Shown here: positions 16,209 through 23,866 of the stretch, piece by piece
Numbering within the stretch: position 1 is the stretch's first letter
Layout of the letters: each line of letters opens with the position of its first letter
From: Arthrobacter sp. TPD3018
Lineage (GTDB): Bacteria > Pseudomonadota > Alphaproteobacteria > Sphingomonadales > Sphingomonadaceae
Direction: 5' to 3'
Assembly (NCBI GenBank): GCA_003075315.1
Contig: QDFQ01000001.1
Coordinates: 496,001 to 560,000 of the forward strand
Length of the DNA stretch: 64,000 nucleotides
The notes under the pieces: generated by a model
Database searches by the model: none
What the model was told of the DNA's origin: nothing
What the model saw: only the letters and a program-made list of their open reading frames with translations
Program-made: the position numbers and the translations under genes

Positions 16209-17312
16209 ATGCGGTTGTTCGGGTGGAAGGCTGCGCGCGATGGCGCGCGGCCGGCGTTGTCGCGGGGTGGTGGGGGCATAGCGCTGGGTGAGTGGCCGCA
16301 GTCGTATGAGGCGCAGGTGCGCGCGGCCTATGCGGGCAATGCCATTGCGCAGCGGGCGGTGAAGCTGGTGGCGGAAAGCACCGCGGGCGCGCCGGTGGCG
16401 GCGAATGTGCCAGAGCTGGCCGCGCTGGTGGCGGCGCGATCGGGCGGGCAGGTGCTGCTGGAGGCGGCGGCGGCGCAGCTGCTGCTGCACGGCAATGCCT
16501 ATGTTCAGGTGCTGCGCGATTCCGAGGGGCAGGTGGGCGCGCTGTATGCGCTGCGGCCCGAGCGGGTGAGCGTCGAGGTGGACGCGGGCGGGTGGCCGAC
16601 CGCCTATCGCTATGCGGTGGGTGAGCGGCGGGTGCGGCTGGATGCGGAGGGCCCGCGGCCGGACGTGATCCATATCCGCAGCTTCAACCCCGTCGACGAT
16701 CATTATGGCATGGGATGCCTGGGTGCGGCGGCAGGGGCGGTTGCCGTCCACAATGCCGCCGGCAAGTGGAACAAGGCGCTGCTCGACAATGCGGCGCGGC
16801 CGTCGGGCGCCTTGGTTTACGATCCGGGCGATGGCGCGGCGTTATCGGCGGAGCAGTTCGAGCGGCTGAAGGCGGAAATGGAGGCGGGGTTCGCGGGTGC
16901 GACCAACGCCGGGCGCCCGATGCTGCTGGAAGGCGGGCTGAAGTGGCAGGCGCTGTCGCTGTCGCCCGCCGATATGGACTTCGTCGGACTGAAGGCGGCG
17001 GCGGCGCGCGAGATCGCGCTAGCGTTCGGCGTGCCGCCGATGCTGCTGGGACTGCCGGGCGATGCGACCTACGCCAATTATCGCGAGGCGAACCGGGCGC
17101 TGTGGCGGCTGACGGTGCTGCCGCTGGCGGGGACGATCCTGACCGCCTTGGCGCAAGGGCTGGGGAGCTGGTTCGGGGGGGCGGCGCTGTCGGTCGATCT
17201 GGATCGCGTGCCGGCGCTGGCGGAGGATCGCGAGCGGCTGTGGCGCAGCGTGGCGGGGGCCGACTTTCTGAGCCTGGAGGAGAAGCGCGCGATGGTGGGG
17301 ATGGGGACATGA
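16209..17312 (+). CDS. GTA portal protein (gp3)
   Basis: The 367-residue protein belongs to the HK97-type phage portal family (Phage_portal): LVAARSGGQVLLEAAAAQLL, LHGNAYVQVLRD, DVIHIRSFNPVDDHYGMG, and AFGVPPMLLGLPGDATYANY near the C terminus. The portal ring forms the DNA channel at the capsid vertex. GGGAG precedes the ATG chosen; the frame is open further upstream but crosses the repeat pair. Its stop overlaps the next start (ATGA). Confidence 0.95.
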   Translation: MRLFGWKAARDGARPALSRGGGGIALGEWPQSYEAQVRAAYAGNAIAQRAVKLVAESTAGAPVAANVPELAALVAARSGGQVLLEAAAAQLLLHGNAYVQVLRDSEGQVGALYALRPERVSVEVDAGGWPTAYRYAVGERRVRLDAEGPRPDVIHIRSFNPVDDHYGMGCLGAAAGAVAVHNAAGKWNKALLDNAARPSGALVYDPGDGAALSAEQFERLKAEMEAGFAGATNAGRPMLLEGGLKWQALSLSPADMDFVGLKAAAAREIALAFGVPPMLLGLPGDATYANYREANRALWRLTVLPLAGTILTALAQGLGSWFGGAALSVDLDRVPALAEDRERLWRSVAGADFLSLEEKRAMVGMGT

Positions 17313-17629
17313 GCGGCGCGGGACCGGACACCGGAGTGCTGGCGCAGCTGATGGCGCAGGCGGCGCGAGAGGGCGCAGACCTGTCCACGATGCGCGGCAT
17401 CGCCGAGGAGGCGGGCGAGCTGTCGGCGATGCGGGCGCTGACCCGGCTGGGGCTGGCGGACGAGGCGGCGCGGGGGGACCTGGCCGAGCTGCGCGAGCTG
17501 TTGGGTGCGTGGCGCGATGCCAAACGATCGGCGTGGAAGGCAGCGGCCGGGTGGATCGTGCGGCTGGCGGGTGCGCTGCTGCTGACGGGGCTGGCGGTGA
17601 AGCTGGGGTTCGGCGGGTGGCTGGAGTGA
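17309..17629 (+). CDS. Small GTA-associated protein with C-terminal membrane helix (gp3.5 position)
   Basis: The 106-residue protein has a helical acidic front half (GVLAQLMAQAAREGADLSTM; ELSAMRALTRLGLADEAARG) and a single hydrophobic helix near the end (VRLAGALLLTGLAVKLGFGG). It resembles a sphingomonad family annotated DUF6127, but I am not certain of the number. Its position between portal and protease matches gp3.5 of the Rhodobacter GTA. A membrane anchor is unusual among head genes. It overlaps both neighbours by four bases. Confidence 0.7.
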   Translation: MSGAGPDTGVLAQLMAQAAREGADLSTMRGIAEEAGELSAMRALTRLGLADEAARGDLAELRELLGAWRDAKRSAWKAAAGWIVRLAGALLLTGLAVKLGFGGWLE

Positions 17630-17988
17630 AATTCGCCGGATATGCCGCCGTGTTCGACCGCGTCGACCGGGCGGGTGATGTGATGCGGGCGGGGGCCTTT
17701 GCCGGCGCCGGACCCGTGCCATTGCTGTGGCAGCATCGTGGGGCGCCGGTGGGGCGGATCGACGTTTTGGCTGAGGACGCGCGCGGACTGCGGGTCGAGG
17801 GTGTGATCGACGATACGGAAATTGCGCGGCTGGTGACGGCGCGCGCGGTGGATGGGCTGTCGGTGGGGTATCGGCCCTTGGTGGTGCGGCAGGGCGCGCG
17901 GCGCGAGCTGTTGCGCGTGGCGCTGGCCGAGGTGAGCCTGGTGGTGGTGCCGATGCAGCCGTTGGCGCGGATCACGCAGGTCGGCTGA
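17626..17988 (+). CDS. GTA prohead protease (gp4)
   Basis: The 120-residue protein is of the HK97 prohead protease family (Peptidase S78): it begins FAGYAAVFDRVDRAGDVMRA and contains PLLWQHRGAPVGRID with the catalytic-type His, then VDGLSVGYRPL with the conserved Ser. These enzymes cleave the capsid precursor. The start is GTG overlapping the previous stop (GTGA). It is shorter than typical phage proteases. Its usual target, the capsid delta region, seems to be missing from the next gene. Confidence 0.88.
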   Translation: MKFAGYAAVFDRVDRAGDVMRAGAFAGAGPVPLLWQHRGAPVGRIDVLAEDARGLRVEGVIDDTEIARLVTARAVDGLSVGYRPLVVRQGARRELLRVALAEVSLVVVPMQPLARITQVG

Positions 17989-18042
17989 ATTTGGTTGGCG
18001 GGTCGGCACCGCCTTCAGAATGTTTCAACGAGGAGAAGACGT

Positions 18043-19044
18043 ATGGACGTGGTCGAAAGGCCGGCGCTGGATGGCGCGCGCGTGGAGCAGGCGGACGGGG
18101 CATTCGCGGGCTTCGTGCGGACGGGGACGGTGCTGGAGATGAAGGCCTTCACCGGCGTCACCGGCGATGCGGGCGGCTATGCCGTGCCGCGCGAGGTGGA
18201 TGGCGAGATCGCCAAGGTGCTGAAGAGCATCTCGCCGATCCGCGCGATCGCCAATGTGGTGACGGTGGGGTCGGCGGGCTATCGCAAACTGATCACCACC
18301 GGCGGCACGCCGTCGGGCTGGGCGGCGGAGACGGCGGCGCGGCCGGAGACGGCGAGCCCGGTGTTCGCCGAACTGGTGCCGCCGATGGGCGAGCTGTACG
18401 CCAATCCCTCCGCCAGCCAGGCGATGCTGGACGATGCGGCATTCGACGTCGAGGCGTGGCTGGCCGGCGAGATCGCGACGGAGTTCGCGCGCGCCGAAGG
18501 GGCGGCGTTCGTCGGCGGCACCGGCGTCAACCGGCCCAAGGGCTTCCTCACCGCGCCAATATCCACCGCAAAGGATGCTGCGCGGCCGCTGGGGACGCTG
18601 CAATATCTGCCGTCGGGCGCGGCGGAGGATTTCGGCACCGCGCCGGATGAGCGGCTGCTCGATCTGGTCCATGCCTTGCGCGCACCGTACCGCCAGGGCG
18701 CAAGCTTCGTGATGAACGCCAACACGCTGGCGCGCATCCGCAAGTTCAAGACCGCGGACGGCATGCCGCTGTGGCAGCCAAGCCTGGCGGCGGGGCAGCC
18801 GGCGACGCTGCTCGGCTATCCGGTGGTCGAGGCGGAGGACATGCCGGACATCGCCGCCAATGCGCTCAGCATCGCCTTCGGCAATTTCCAGGCGGGCTAT
18901 CTGATCGCCGAACGCGGTGAGACGGCGATCCTGCGCGATCCGTACAGCAACAAGCCGTTCGTCAGCTTCTACGCAACCAAGCGCGTCGGCGGCTGCGTCG
19001 CGGACAGCGCGGCGATCAAGCTGATGAAGATTGCCACCGCCTGA
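18043..19044 (+). CDS. GTA major capsid protein (gp5), short form
   Basis: The 333-residue HK97-fold capsid protein is recognised by KAFTGVTGDAGGYAVPREVD, the PSASQAMLDDAAFDVEAWLA block, GTGVNRPKGFL and FYATKRVGGCVADSAAIKLM. Only about 30 residues precede the mature-capsid region, where HK97 and Rhodobacter GTA capsids carry a roughly 100-residue delta domain. AGGAG precedes the ATG, and only 54 bases separate it from the protease stop, so no missing piece lies upstream. A strong hairpin with a T-run follows the gene. Confidence 0.93.
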   Translation: MDVVERPALDGARVEQADGAFAGFVRTGTVLEMKAFTGVTGDAGGYAVPREVDGEIAKVLKSISPIRAIANVVTVGSAGYRKLITTGGTPSGWAAETAARPETASPVFAELVPPMGELYANPSASQAMLDDAAFDVEAWLAGEIATEFARAEGAAFVGGTGVNRPKGFLTAPISTAKDAARPLGTLQYLPSGAAEDFGTAPDERLLDLVHALRAPYRQGASFVMNANTLARIRKFKTADGMPLWQPSLAAGQPATLLGYPVVEAEDMPDIAANALSIAFGNFQAGYLIAERGETAILRDPYSNKPFVSFYATKRVGGCVADSAAIKLMKIATA

Positions 19045-19050
19045 TGGCGC

Positions 19051-19088
19051 GCGGCCCCCGTCGGGATGGGCGGGGGCCGCTTTCTTTT
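19051..19088 (+). terminator. Terminator-like hairpin between capsid and gp6
   Basis: A perfect ten-base-pair stem (GCGGCCCCCG with CGGGGGCCGC) has a ten-base loop and is followed by TTTCTTTT. It starts six bases after the capsid stop codon and lies before the ribosome-binding site of the next gene. Confidence 0.75.
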
Positions 19089-19102
19089 GCGGGGAGAGCG
19101 GG

Positions 19103-19597
19103 ATGGGAGCGGCGGCGATGCCGGCCGCGGCGGTCGCGAACGCGGCGGCTGCGACGGCGACCTATTTGCGGATCGGCGAGGCGCCCGATGCGGTGCTGCT
19201 ACGCGCGAGCGGCACGGCGCTGGGGCTGGCGGAGGCGTTCTGCGGCCAGATGCTGGTGGCGCGCGACTGCGAGGAGCGGTTGCAACCGCGCGCCGGGTGG
19301 CAGCGGCTGGCGGCGATGCCGGTGCGTGGGATCACCGGCGGCAGCGGGCTGGGGATCGACATCGATGCGGGCGGGGTCGGCTGGGTGAAGATCGACGGCG
19401 GCGAGATGGTGGTGCGCTATTCGGCGGGACTTGCGGCGGCGTGGGAGGCGCTGCCCGAGGCGGTGATGCAGGGCGTGGTGCTGCTGGCGGCGCATCTGTT
19501 CGAGCGGCGCGATGGCGAAGCGATGCCGCCCGCGGCGGTGGCGGCGTTGTGGCGGCCATATCGGCGGATGCGGCTGGGCGTGGAGACGCGGGCATGA
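19103..19597 (+). CDS. GTA head-tail connector protein (gp6)
   Basis: The 164-residue protein has an alanine-rich front (AAVANAAAATATYLRIGEAP) and a helical middle containing FCGQMLVARDCEERLQPRAG and WQRLAAMPVRGI. It matches gp6 of the GTA, a connector of the HK97 gp6 type that sits under the portal. GGGGAGAGCGGG precedes the ATG. Its end overlaps the next gene by four bases. The stopper gene gp7 that follows in the Rhodobacter GTA is absent. Confidence 0.8.
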   Translation: MGAAAMPAAAVANAAAATATYLRIGEAPDAVLLRASGTALGLAEAFCGQMLVARDCEERLQPRAGWQRLAAMPVRGITGGSGLGIDIDAGGVGWVKIDGGEMVVRYSAGLAAAWEALPEAVMQGVVLLAAHLFERRDGEAMPPAAVAALWRPYRRMRLGVETRA

Positions 19598-19974
19598 GCG
19601 CGGGGGCGGTGCTGCATGCGGCGGTGCTCGCGCATCTGAACGCGACGTGCCGGGTGTTCGACGCGCCGACGACACGGGCGGCGATGCCAATCGCGGTGCT
19701 GGGCGAGGCGGTGCTGGGGGCCAGCGATGCGGCGGGGGTGAGCGGGCGGACCGGCACGATCGCGGTCGACTATGTCGACACGGGCGAAAGCCCGGCGCGG
19801 CTGCGTGCACTGGTCGGCGCGGTCGAGACGGCGGCAGCGGGCGTGCCGCGAAGCTTGGGCGAGGGGTGGCAGCTGATGGGGCTGCGACTGACCAAGAGCC
19901 GCATCCAGCGCGGCAAGGGCGACCGCTGGGTCGCGTCGAGCGAATTCGCGGTGCGGATGTACCGGGTTCAATAA
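19594..19974 (+). CDS. GTA tail terminator, DUF3168 family (gp8)
   Basis: The 126-residue protein has the DUF3168 layout: a start helix LHAAVLAHLNATCRVFDAPT, the GTIAVDYVDTGE strand, and MGLRLTKSRIQRGKGDRWVA leading to EFAVRMYRV. DUF3168 proteins cap the tail tube and join it to the head. The gene overlaps gp6 by four bases and leads directly to the tail tube gene. Confidence 0.85.
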   Translation: MSAGAVLHAAVLAHLNATCRVFDAPTTRAAMPIAVLGEAVLGASDAAGVSGRTGTIAVDYVDTGESPARLRALVGAVETAAAGVPRSLGEGWQLMGLRLTKSRIQRGKGDRWVASSEFAVRMYRVQ

Positions 19975-19981
19975 CAGGAGA

Positions 19982-20395
19982 ATGGCGATGGTGGTGGAAC
20001 GGGGCAGTGCGTTCCTGCTGAAGGTCGGCGACGGGGCGGCGACGCCGGCCTTCGCGACGGTGGCGGGGCTGCGCACGACGCAATTGAGCGTCAACGGCGA
20101 AGCGGTGGTGGTGACGACCAAGGATTCGGGCGGCTGGCGGCAATTGCTGTCGGGCGCGGGCGTGCGCAGCGTCAGCGTGAGCGGCGCGGGCGTCTTCACC
20201 GGATCGGCGGCGGAAACGCGGATCAAGGCGAGCGCGCTCGGCGGCACGATCGACGATTATCGGCTGAGCTTCGAGAGCGGCGAGAGCATGACCGGCCGGT
20301 TCCTGGTCACGCGGCTGGATTACGCGGGCGATTTCAATGGCGAGCGCTCCTACACGATCGCGTTGGAAAGCTCCGGCCCGGTGGTGGCGGCATGA
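19982..20395 (+). CDS. GTA major tail tube protein (gp9)
   Basis: The 137-residue beta-rich protein is of the TP901-1 type major tail family: GSAFLLKVGDGAATPAFATV, VVVTTKDSGGWRQLLSGAGV, and DYRLSFESGESMTGRFLVTR. The protein polymerises into the tail tube. The start follows an AACAGGAG ribosome-binding site and its stop overlaps the next start by four bases (ATGA). Confidence 0.9.
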   Translation: MAMVVERGSAFLLKVGDGAATPAFATVAGLRTTQLSVNGEAVVVTTKDSGGWRQLLSGAGVRSVSVSGAGVFTGSAAETRIKASALGGTIDDYRLSFESGESMTGRFLVTRLDYAGDFNGERSYTIALESSGPVVAA

Positions 20396-20703
20396 GCGGG
20401 GTGAACGAGGCGCGCGGGGAATGCGCGGTGCGGGTCAACGGCTGCGACCTGGTGTTGCGACCGAGCTTTCAGGCTTTGGTCGCGGCGGAGGCGGAGCTGG
20501 GGCCATTGTTCGAACTCGTCGAGCGCGCGGCGGCGGGGAAGCTGGGGTTCGGCGAACTGGTGGCGCTGTTCTGGCACTGCCTGCGCGAGGTGCCGGAGGA
20601 GGTGACGCGCGAGGTGCTGGGCGAGGCGCTGGCGGCGCTGGGGCTCGCGAGGCTGACGCCGGTGCTGCGCGTGCTGCTCCGCCAGATCCTGGCCGGGCGA
20701 TGA
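20392..20703 (+). CDS. GTA tail assembly protein (gp10 family)
   Basis: This 103-residue, mostly helical protein has the GTA gp10 pattern GECAVRVNGCDLVLRPSFQA and a helix LVALFWHCLREVPEEVTREV. Its place between the tail tube and the tape measure is that of a tail chaperone that coats the tape measure during assembly. The stop overlaps the following ATG by four bases. Confidence 0.8.
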   Translation: MSGVNEARGECAVRVNGCDLVLRPSFQALVAAEAELGPLFELVERAAAGKLGFGELVALFWHCLREVPEEVTREVLGEALAALGLARLTPVLRVLLRQILAGR

Positions 20704-20903
20704 GCGACTTTCGTGACTGTGCGGTGCGGCTGGCGGGCTTTGCCGGGGCGGCGTTGGGCTGGACGCCCGATGCCTTCTGGCGGGCGACGCCGGCCGAACT
20801 GGCGGCGGTGGTGACGGCGGCGAGCGGCGGGGCGGGGACGGCGGTGACGCCGCCCGATGCCACGACGATCGCGGCGATGCGGAGGGCCGATCCCGATGGA
20901 TGA
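20700..20903 (+). CDS. GTA phage tail assembly chaperone (gp10.1, TAC_6 type)
   Basis: The 67-residue protein has the characteristic GWTPDAFWRATPAELAAVV motif of the GTA tail chaperones (Rhodobacter rcc01693-like, Phage_TAC_6). With gp10 it takes the position of the G/GT pair of phage lambda, though here in two separate reading frames. It overlaps both neighbours. Confidence 0.82.
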   Translation: MSDFRDCAVRLAGFAGAALGWTPDAFWRATPAELAAVVTAASGGAGTAVTPPDATTIAAMRRADPDG

Positions 20904-21438
20904 GGTGGAGCGGATGGCGGTGGGCGTGCGCGCCGACACCGCGGGCTTCGCGCGCGAGGTGGAAAAGATGCGCGCGACGCTGGAGGGCGAACTGGGTGCA
21001 GGGGCCGATCGGGCGGGGCAGTCGATCGAGCGGGCGCTGCTACGCGCGGCGCGGACCGGCCAGTTCGGGTTCGACGACCTGAAGGCGACGGCGCTGGGCG
21101 TGCTGGCGGAGATCGCGCGGGCGGCGGTGCGCAGCGGGGTGCAGGCGACGGGCGGGGGCGGGTCGTTAGGCGGGGCATTGGCCGGATTGCTGGGTGGTCT
21201 GCCGGGGCGGGCGACCGGCGGGCCGGTGACGCCGGGGCGCGGCTATGTCGTCGGCGAGCGTGGGCCGGAGCTGTTCGTGCCGACGGCGGCCGGGCGGGTT
21301 GAGGCGGCGGTTCCGGCGGCGGCGCGGGACGTGCGGGTGACGATCCATGTGCAGGCGGGGGCGGGGGAAGCGCCGGCGGCGCTGCAGCGGTCGAGCCGGC
21401 AGGTGGCGCGCGCGGTGCGGGCGGCGTTGGAGGGGTAG
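20896..21438 (+). CDS. GTA tape measure protein (gp11), short
   Basis: The 180-residue protein begins MDEVERMAVGVRADTAGFAR and contains a helical part, a glycine-rich hydrophobic region (GSLGGALAGLLGGLPGRA) and the RGYVVGERGPELFVPTAAGR segment common in tail tape measure C termini. Tape measure length sets tail length, so a short tail is expected, as in the Rhodobacter GTA. The chosen ATG overlaps the chaperone by eight bases. Confidence 0.82.
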   Translation: MDEVERMAVGVRADTAGFAREVEKMRATLEGELGAGADRAGQSIERALLRAARTGQFGFDDLKATALGVLAEIARAAVRSGVQATGGGGSLGGALAGLLGGLPGRATGGPVTPGRGYVVGERGPELFVPTAAGRVEAAVPAAARDVRVTIHVQAGAGEAPAALQRSSRQVARAVRAALEG

Positions 21439-21460
21439 GGGTTTTGAGGGCTGCATTCCT

Positions 21461-21547
21461 CGTCACCCCGGACGTGATCCGGGGTCCCGCGGTGGCGCGG
21501 GGCGGGCGAAGAAGAAGCGGGACCCCGGCTCAAGGCCGGGGTGACGG
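21461..21547. repeat. Composite inverted repeat between gp11 and gp12
   Basis: The left unit starts CGTCACCCCGGACGTGATCC and the right unit ends GCCGGGGTGACGG. It fills most of the 163-base gap between the tape measure and distal-tail genes, the second such insertion within the GTA cluster. Confidence 0.85.
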
Positions 21548-21601
21548 AGGGCGGAGGGGGCCGGCCCTCGCCGCCCTGCCTCGCAATCTTGGAGACACAT
21601 C

Positions 21602-23866
21602 ATGGCGCATTGGCTGTGTTCGCAGCGGGTGGAGCAGGAGGCAGGTGTCCTCAGCCGGTTCGATCCGCGGTTCTGGACGGTCAATTTCCCGCGGCCGATG
21701 ATGGCGGCAGTGACCAATCCGGCGCCGGATGCGCTGCGGGTGGATGCGGTCTTCTATCGGCGGAGCGACCTAGCCGGGCTGATCTGGGAGGCGGAGGATC
21801 GGTTCGACCATCCATTGCTGCGGTACGAGACGACGCGGGATTTTCGGGGCTGCCGGCTACGGTTCCGCTGGCGGTCGGCAGGGGTGAAGCCGCTGGATGC
21901 GATCCGCGGGCCGACGCTGACGATCGAGGGGCGGGATGCCGCGGGCAGGGCGCGCGTGTGGCATGTGCGGCTGTGGAATTATGCGACCGGCAACCCGGAG
22001 GATGCCAGTGTCGCGATCGACTTCGCGAGCGTGGTGGGCGGCTTCGCCCTGCCGGCCGAGGCGGACCCGGTATGGGCGGGCGATGTCGACCGGATGTTCG
22101 TATCGCTGGTCGCGCCGGATTTCGACGAGACCGACGCGCCGCTCGCCGCGGCGCAGGAGGGGTGGGTCGAGCTGACCGGCATCGCGTGCGAGGGGCCGGG
22201 GGCGGTGATCGGCATCGGTGAGGCGGTGCTGCCCGAACACGGGTTCCAGATCGCAAGCGGCTATGACGACAGCTATCATCTGACGCCGGCGCGGCTGCTG
22301 CGCAATGCGCTGCACCTCGGCTATCGCGGGGCGATCACGCATTATGTCGGGATGAGCCATTATTTCCGGCTCGATGCGCTGTACGGCGGTTTCTACGTCG
22401 GGCTGACCGGGGGCGTGCTGAACGTGGCCTGCGCGGCGTGGCATCGCGACTTTGCGGCGCGGGCGAAGGCGCTGGATTATGACGTCATCTGGTCGCTGAG
22501 CTACGAGCTGTTCGACGCGCATTGCTGGAACGACTGGAAGCAGCGCGCGGCCGACGGAGCGCCGGCGCTGACCGGCTGGGAGCCGCCGTCGACCTTGCTG
22601 TCGCCGTGCCAGCCGAGCGCAATGGGCTATCTGCGGCAGGTGGCGGCGGCCTTCGTCGGGATCGGGGTCGCGGGAGGATTGCGGCCGAAGTTCCAGATCG
22701 GCGAGCCATGGTGGTGGACGATGCCGGACGGGCGACCGTGCCTGTACGACGCGGCGGCCGTGGCGGCGCTGACGCCGGTGGCGATCCCGAGTGTGCGCGG
22801 GACCATGGACGCAAGCCAGCGCGCGACGATGGATCGGGCGGGGGCGGCGCTGGCGGCGTCGACCGCGGCGCTGGCGGGATGGGTGAAGGCGGCGTTTCCG
22901 GAGACGCAGACGCTGCTGCTGACCTATCTGCCGACGGTGCTCGACCGCGCGGCGCCGGAGTTGAAGCGCGCCAATATGCCGCTGGGCTGGGCCTGGCCCG
23001 CCTTCGACGTGCTGCAACTGGAGGATTACGACTGGGTGACGGAGGGCGATGCCGCCGCGACCGCGCGGGGCGTCGCCGCGGCGGAGGCGCGGCTCGGCTA
23101 TCCGCGCGACCGGCAGCATTATCTGTCGGGCTTCGTGCTGCGCCCCGACCAGGCGGCGCAATGGGCGCTCATCGAGACGGCGGGACAGGTGGCGCGGGCG
23201 CGCGGCGTCGCGTCGGTGGTGCTGTGGGCGCTGCCGCAGGTGATGCGCGACGGCTTCGTCCGCTTCGAGGGGGAAGGCGACATGCAGGATTATGACGACG
23301 TGCTGTTCCCGCTGGCGCTTGGGCGCGAGGCGGAGGTGGCGCCGGCCTTTTCCACCGCGATCCTGACCGCGGCGGGCGGGGCGGAGCAGCGCAGCGCGGG
23401 CTGGGCGGAGGCGCGGACGAGCTATGACGTCGGGCCGGGCATCCGGTCGGAGGCGGACATCGCGACGCTGCTCGCCTTCTTCCGCGCGCGGATGGGGCCG
23501 GTGCGTGCGTTCCGGCTGCGCGATCCGTTCGATGCGAGCGGCGTGGACGAGGCGATCGGGACGGGGGACGGCGCGACGCGGCGGTTCGAGCTGGTCCGCC
23601 ATTATGGTACGGCGACGCGGCGGATCGTGCGGCCGGTGGCGGGGAGCGTGCGGCTCAGCATTGATGGCGCGGCGACGCAGGCGTTTGCGCTCGAGGCCGA
23701 TGGCGTGGTGGTGCTCGACGCGGCGCCGGCCAAGGGTGCGGTGGTGCGGGCGAGCTTCACCTTCGACGTGATGGTGCGCTTTGCCGAGGATCGGTTGCGG
23801 GTGGCGCGGTCGACGTTCCTGGCGGGCGAGGCGGTGTCGGTGCCGCTGATCGAGGTGCGCGGGTGA
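21602..23866 (+). CDS. GTA distal tail protein (gp12) with large N-terminal TIM-barrel-like region
   Basis: At 754 residues this is far longer than the about 210 of Rhodobacter gp12. The C-terminal 180 residues are the DUF2460/TIGR02217 distal-tail domain (AEARTSYDVGPGIRSEADIA; FFRARMGPVRAFRLRDPFDA). Residues 1-215 are beta-rich. Residues about 225-560 look like a glycosidase-type (alpha/beta)8 barrel, with HYVGMSHYFRLDALYG, IWSLSYELFDAHCWNDWK, FQIGEPWWWTMPDG and a C-terminal run of aromatic Glu/Asp motifs. I believe this long form is found in other sphingomonads. The role could be cell-surface sugar binding or cleavage. Confidence 0.82.
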   Translation: MAHWLCSQRVEQEAGVLSRFDPRFWTVNFPRPMMAAVTNPAPDALRVDAVFYRRSDLAGLIWEAEDRFDHPLLRYETTRDFRGCRLRFRWRSAGVKPLDAIRGPTLTIEGRDAAGRARVWHVRLWNYATGNPEDASVAIDFASVVGGFALPAEADPVWAGDVDRMFVSLVAPDFDETDAPLAAAQEGWVELTGIACEGPGAVIGIGEAVLPEHGFQIASGYDDSYHLTPARLLRNALHLGYRGAITHYVGMSHYFRLDALYGGFYVGLTGGVLNVACAAWHRDFAARAKALDYDVIWSLSYELFDAHCWNDWKQRAADGAPALTGWEPPSTLLSPCQPSAMGYLRQVAAAFVGIGVAGGLRPKFQIGEPWWWTMPDGRPCLYDAAAVAALTPVAIPSVRGTMDASQRATMDRAGAALAASTAALAGWVKAAFPETQTLLLTYLPTVLDRAAPELKRANMPLGWAWPAFDVLQLEDYDWVTEGDAAATARGVAAAEARLGYPRDRQHYLSGFVLRPDQAAQWALIETAGQVARARGVASVVLWALPQVMRDGFVRFEGEGDMQDYDDVLFPLALGREAEVAPAFSTAILTAAGGAEQRSAGWAEARTSYDVGPGIRSEADIATLLAFFRARMGPVRAFRLRDPFDASGVDEAIGTGDGATRRFELVRHYGTATRRIVRPVAGSVRLSIDGAATQAFALEADGVVVLDAAPAKGAVVRASFTFDVMVRFAEDRLRVARSTFLAGEAVSVPLIEVRG

